Assembly (NCBI RefSeq): GCF_040954835.1
Contig: NC_090723.1
Coordinates: 1,932,001-1,996,000, forward strand
Reading direction: 5' to 3'
DNA: 64,000 nt
DNA from: Lepisosteus oculatus
Lineage: Eukaryota > Chordata > Actinopteri > Semionotiformes > Lepisosteidae
Part shown: one piece after another, positions 49,561 to 64,000 of the stretch
Position numbering within the stretch: position 1 is the first letter of the stretch
How the letters are laid out: every line of letters starts with the position of its first letter
The notes under the pieces: model-generated
Databases searched by the model: none
Told to the model about the DNA's origin: nothing
Seen by the model: only the letters and a program-made list of their open reading frames with translations
Translations under genes and position numbers: made by a program

Positions 49561-50440
49561 ATAAAGATCAGTGAAAGTGAAACTGAGCCACTACCCCATC
49601 ACAAATCAGAAACCTGGAAACTGATGTCTTTATGTTCTTACACATGAAACCTGCTGTGGGCAGGCGGGTTGAAGCTGCATGGGTTCATGCTACAGTGTGG
49701 TCATTAACATCTCGGAAAATACGTTGCATCACAGCAGTCAATTTATCTCGGCTAACGACCGTGAGTCAGATTTCACCTAGTTGAAATCTGAGGATTCGGT
49801 GACCCTTTTGCATGCTTAACCTAGTAAATCTGACTGCATTTTCAACATCTCCATGCTTACATCACATATTTAATTTTCAATAGCTACCCACAGTACCACG
49901 ATTTACTATAATTTGCTTTATTTTTGTTTTGTTTTTATCTTGATTTCACAGTGCTTTTACCATAGGGTACAAAGGAAACCTTAAGTAAGGGGTGTTGATA
50001 AAAGGGATTGTGAGCCTGGAAAAAAATGGAAGGACTGTACTTAAAATAACCTTTTATTAGGAATTTCTTGCCCTGCTGGCAACCCCAACTCCATTTACCT
50101 TATCTTTTTACCTATCAAGTGAATGTTGATCTTAATGACTGTGCTATATACATCTAAATTTCACTTTGATTGGATTTCTAGTTTCATAACCCCAAGTTAA
50201 ATAGTCACAGGCAGAACAGTCCCTTGAGAACACTTTGAAATACTGGGAGGCGAGCTCTTCAGCACTAGCAGATAAGACAAAAATAATCATCAGGAGCTCA
50301 CACAGTGGGGGGAAAAAAAGTTGAAGCGATGTCATGGAAACTGTCATAATACTCAATAGCCTGGCACGGCCAAAGCTGCCTAGGGTCAACAAATTCAGTG
50401 CCTTGTTTGTTGTCGAAGCACTTAATAAAACAATGCACAC
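49561..50440. other. Upstream flank of the kcnh6 CpG-rich region
   Basis: No exon or repeat is recognised. A minus-strand frame of 137 codons (50144-50557) runs into the CpG-rich region but has no motif. Confidence 0.4.
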
Positions 50441-63281
<12,841 letters not shown>

Positions 63282-64000
63282 GTAAGCGAGGCCAGTTTTA
63301 TCAGTTTTCTCTGGTGTGACACTTTATTGTAAGTATCACCTCTTAGGCATGTTGAAGGCATGTGTTTGGCATTTATTCTGACTTCTTGGCTCTTAACAAA
63401 TCGTGAACTCTCATGTGCAATGATTAGGGATATATTAGCCTATCATTTAGCACTCACTAGCTCTTAAAGGATGATATACTACATGGCTGAGAAAAAATAA
63501 ATAAGAACATTGTAACACTTTATTTTAAGCACTACTTATTAGGCCATGTGTTGGTGATTTGTTTTTGACATGGTGTTGAATAAGTCTAAGTAACTATCCT
63601 TTCCCCTTGCACAGTTAGTTCCTGGTGACTAAAATAATGCCATTGATTTGGGTATCATGTAATTCCCTTAAATAATACACTTTAATTTGCTTTTAAAGCA
63701 TAATAATTTTAGAGAGATATGCAGTAGAAAAATACCATTAAAAAGATGATAGATTAATAAAATAAACAGAAGAATAAGAGCAATCCCTTTATCTCACTAG
63801 CGATCTTTTGCATATGATAAACGAAAACAGCAGTACTCAGCCCTGGCCTTGGGGAACATTGTATCTTCTGCTTTTTGTTTTCAAGTTCTAAATTACTGAG
63901 CTAAATGATCCATGGCTGTTCTTTTTAAAAAGTTGGATAGGTTTGTTAATTAATATCAAATTATGGACCAGTTTCTGAGATTCACTCATACTGTACATTC
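63282..64000 (+). other. kcnh6: kcnh6 intron 2, start only
   Basis: AT-rich intron sequence to the window edge with no exon or repeat recognised. The next coding exon (completing PAS and entering the linker) is outside. Confidence 0.6.

Overview
This window is vertebrate nuclear DNA, most likely from a ray-finned fish. It holds split genes with GT-AG introns, vertebrate-specific genes (a type III intermediate filament gene and an ERG-type potassium channel gene), and fish-style SINE and L2 relics. The short repeat family with the core CTGAAGAAGGCTCCACGGCC makes me lean towards a non-teleost fish such as gar or bowfin. That is recollection and was not tested.

Three protein-coding genes are supported. 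(1) rnf113a, minus strand, 62-2846: the first five coding exons, with the CCCH and RING zinc-finger exons lying beyond the left edge. (2) gfap, plus strand, 14336-27358: complete, nine coding exons with the type III intermediate filament exon sizes (506, 61, 96, 162, 126, 221, 44, 86 and 42 nt of coding sequence), 447 residues, a TATA box at 14271 and a likely poly(A) signal at 28538. (3) kcnh6, plus strand, from 51089: coding exons 1 and 2 (76 and 231 nt), which encode the PAS cap and most of the PAS (eag) domain, separated by an intron of about 11.9 kb. The rest lies beyond the right edge.

Between rnf113a and gfap (about 2.9-14.2 kb) there is an L2-type LINE ORF2 fragment, several tRNA-derived SINEs and otherwise unannotatable sequence. 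The gfap introns carry a SINE, two copies of a short hairpin-related retroposon (one of them a nearly perfect foldback) and a CpG-richer patch with a CTCF-like motif. From the gfap 3' end to kcnh6 (about 28.6-50.4 kb) I see no convincing gene, only SINE relics and one weak candidate first exon near 35.9 kb. The kcnh6 promoter is CpG-rich with an RFX X-box-like palindrome, and a similar sequence recurs 10.9 kb downstream inside intron 1. That intron also contains locally duplicated segments.

The genes do not form an operon-like system. GFAP is the astroglial filament protein, KCNH6 is a voltage-gated K+ channel and RNF113A is a spliceosomal and DNA-repair RING protein. I found no radically new system. 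The most interesting signals are CTCF-consensus motifs carried by 5S-derived SINEs, the foldback retroposon, the repeated promoter-like block in kcnh6, the cluster of atypical splice donors in gfap, and the multi-exon structure of rnf113a.
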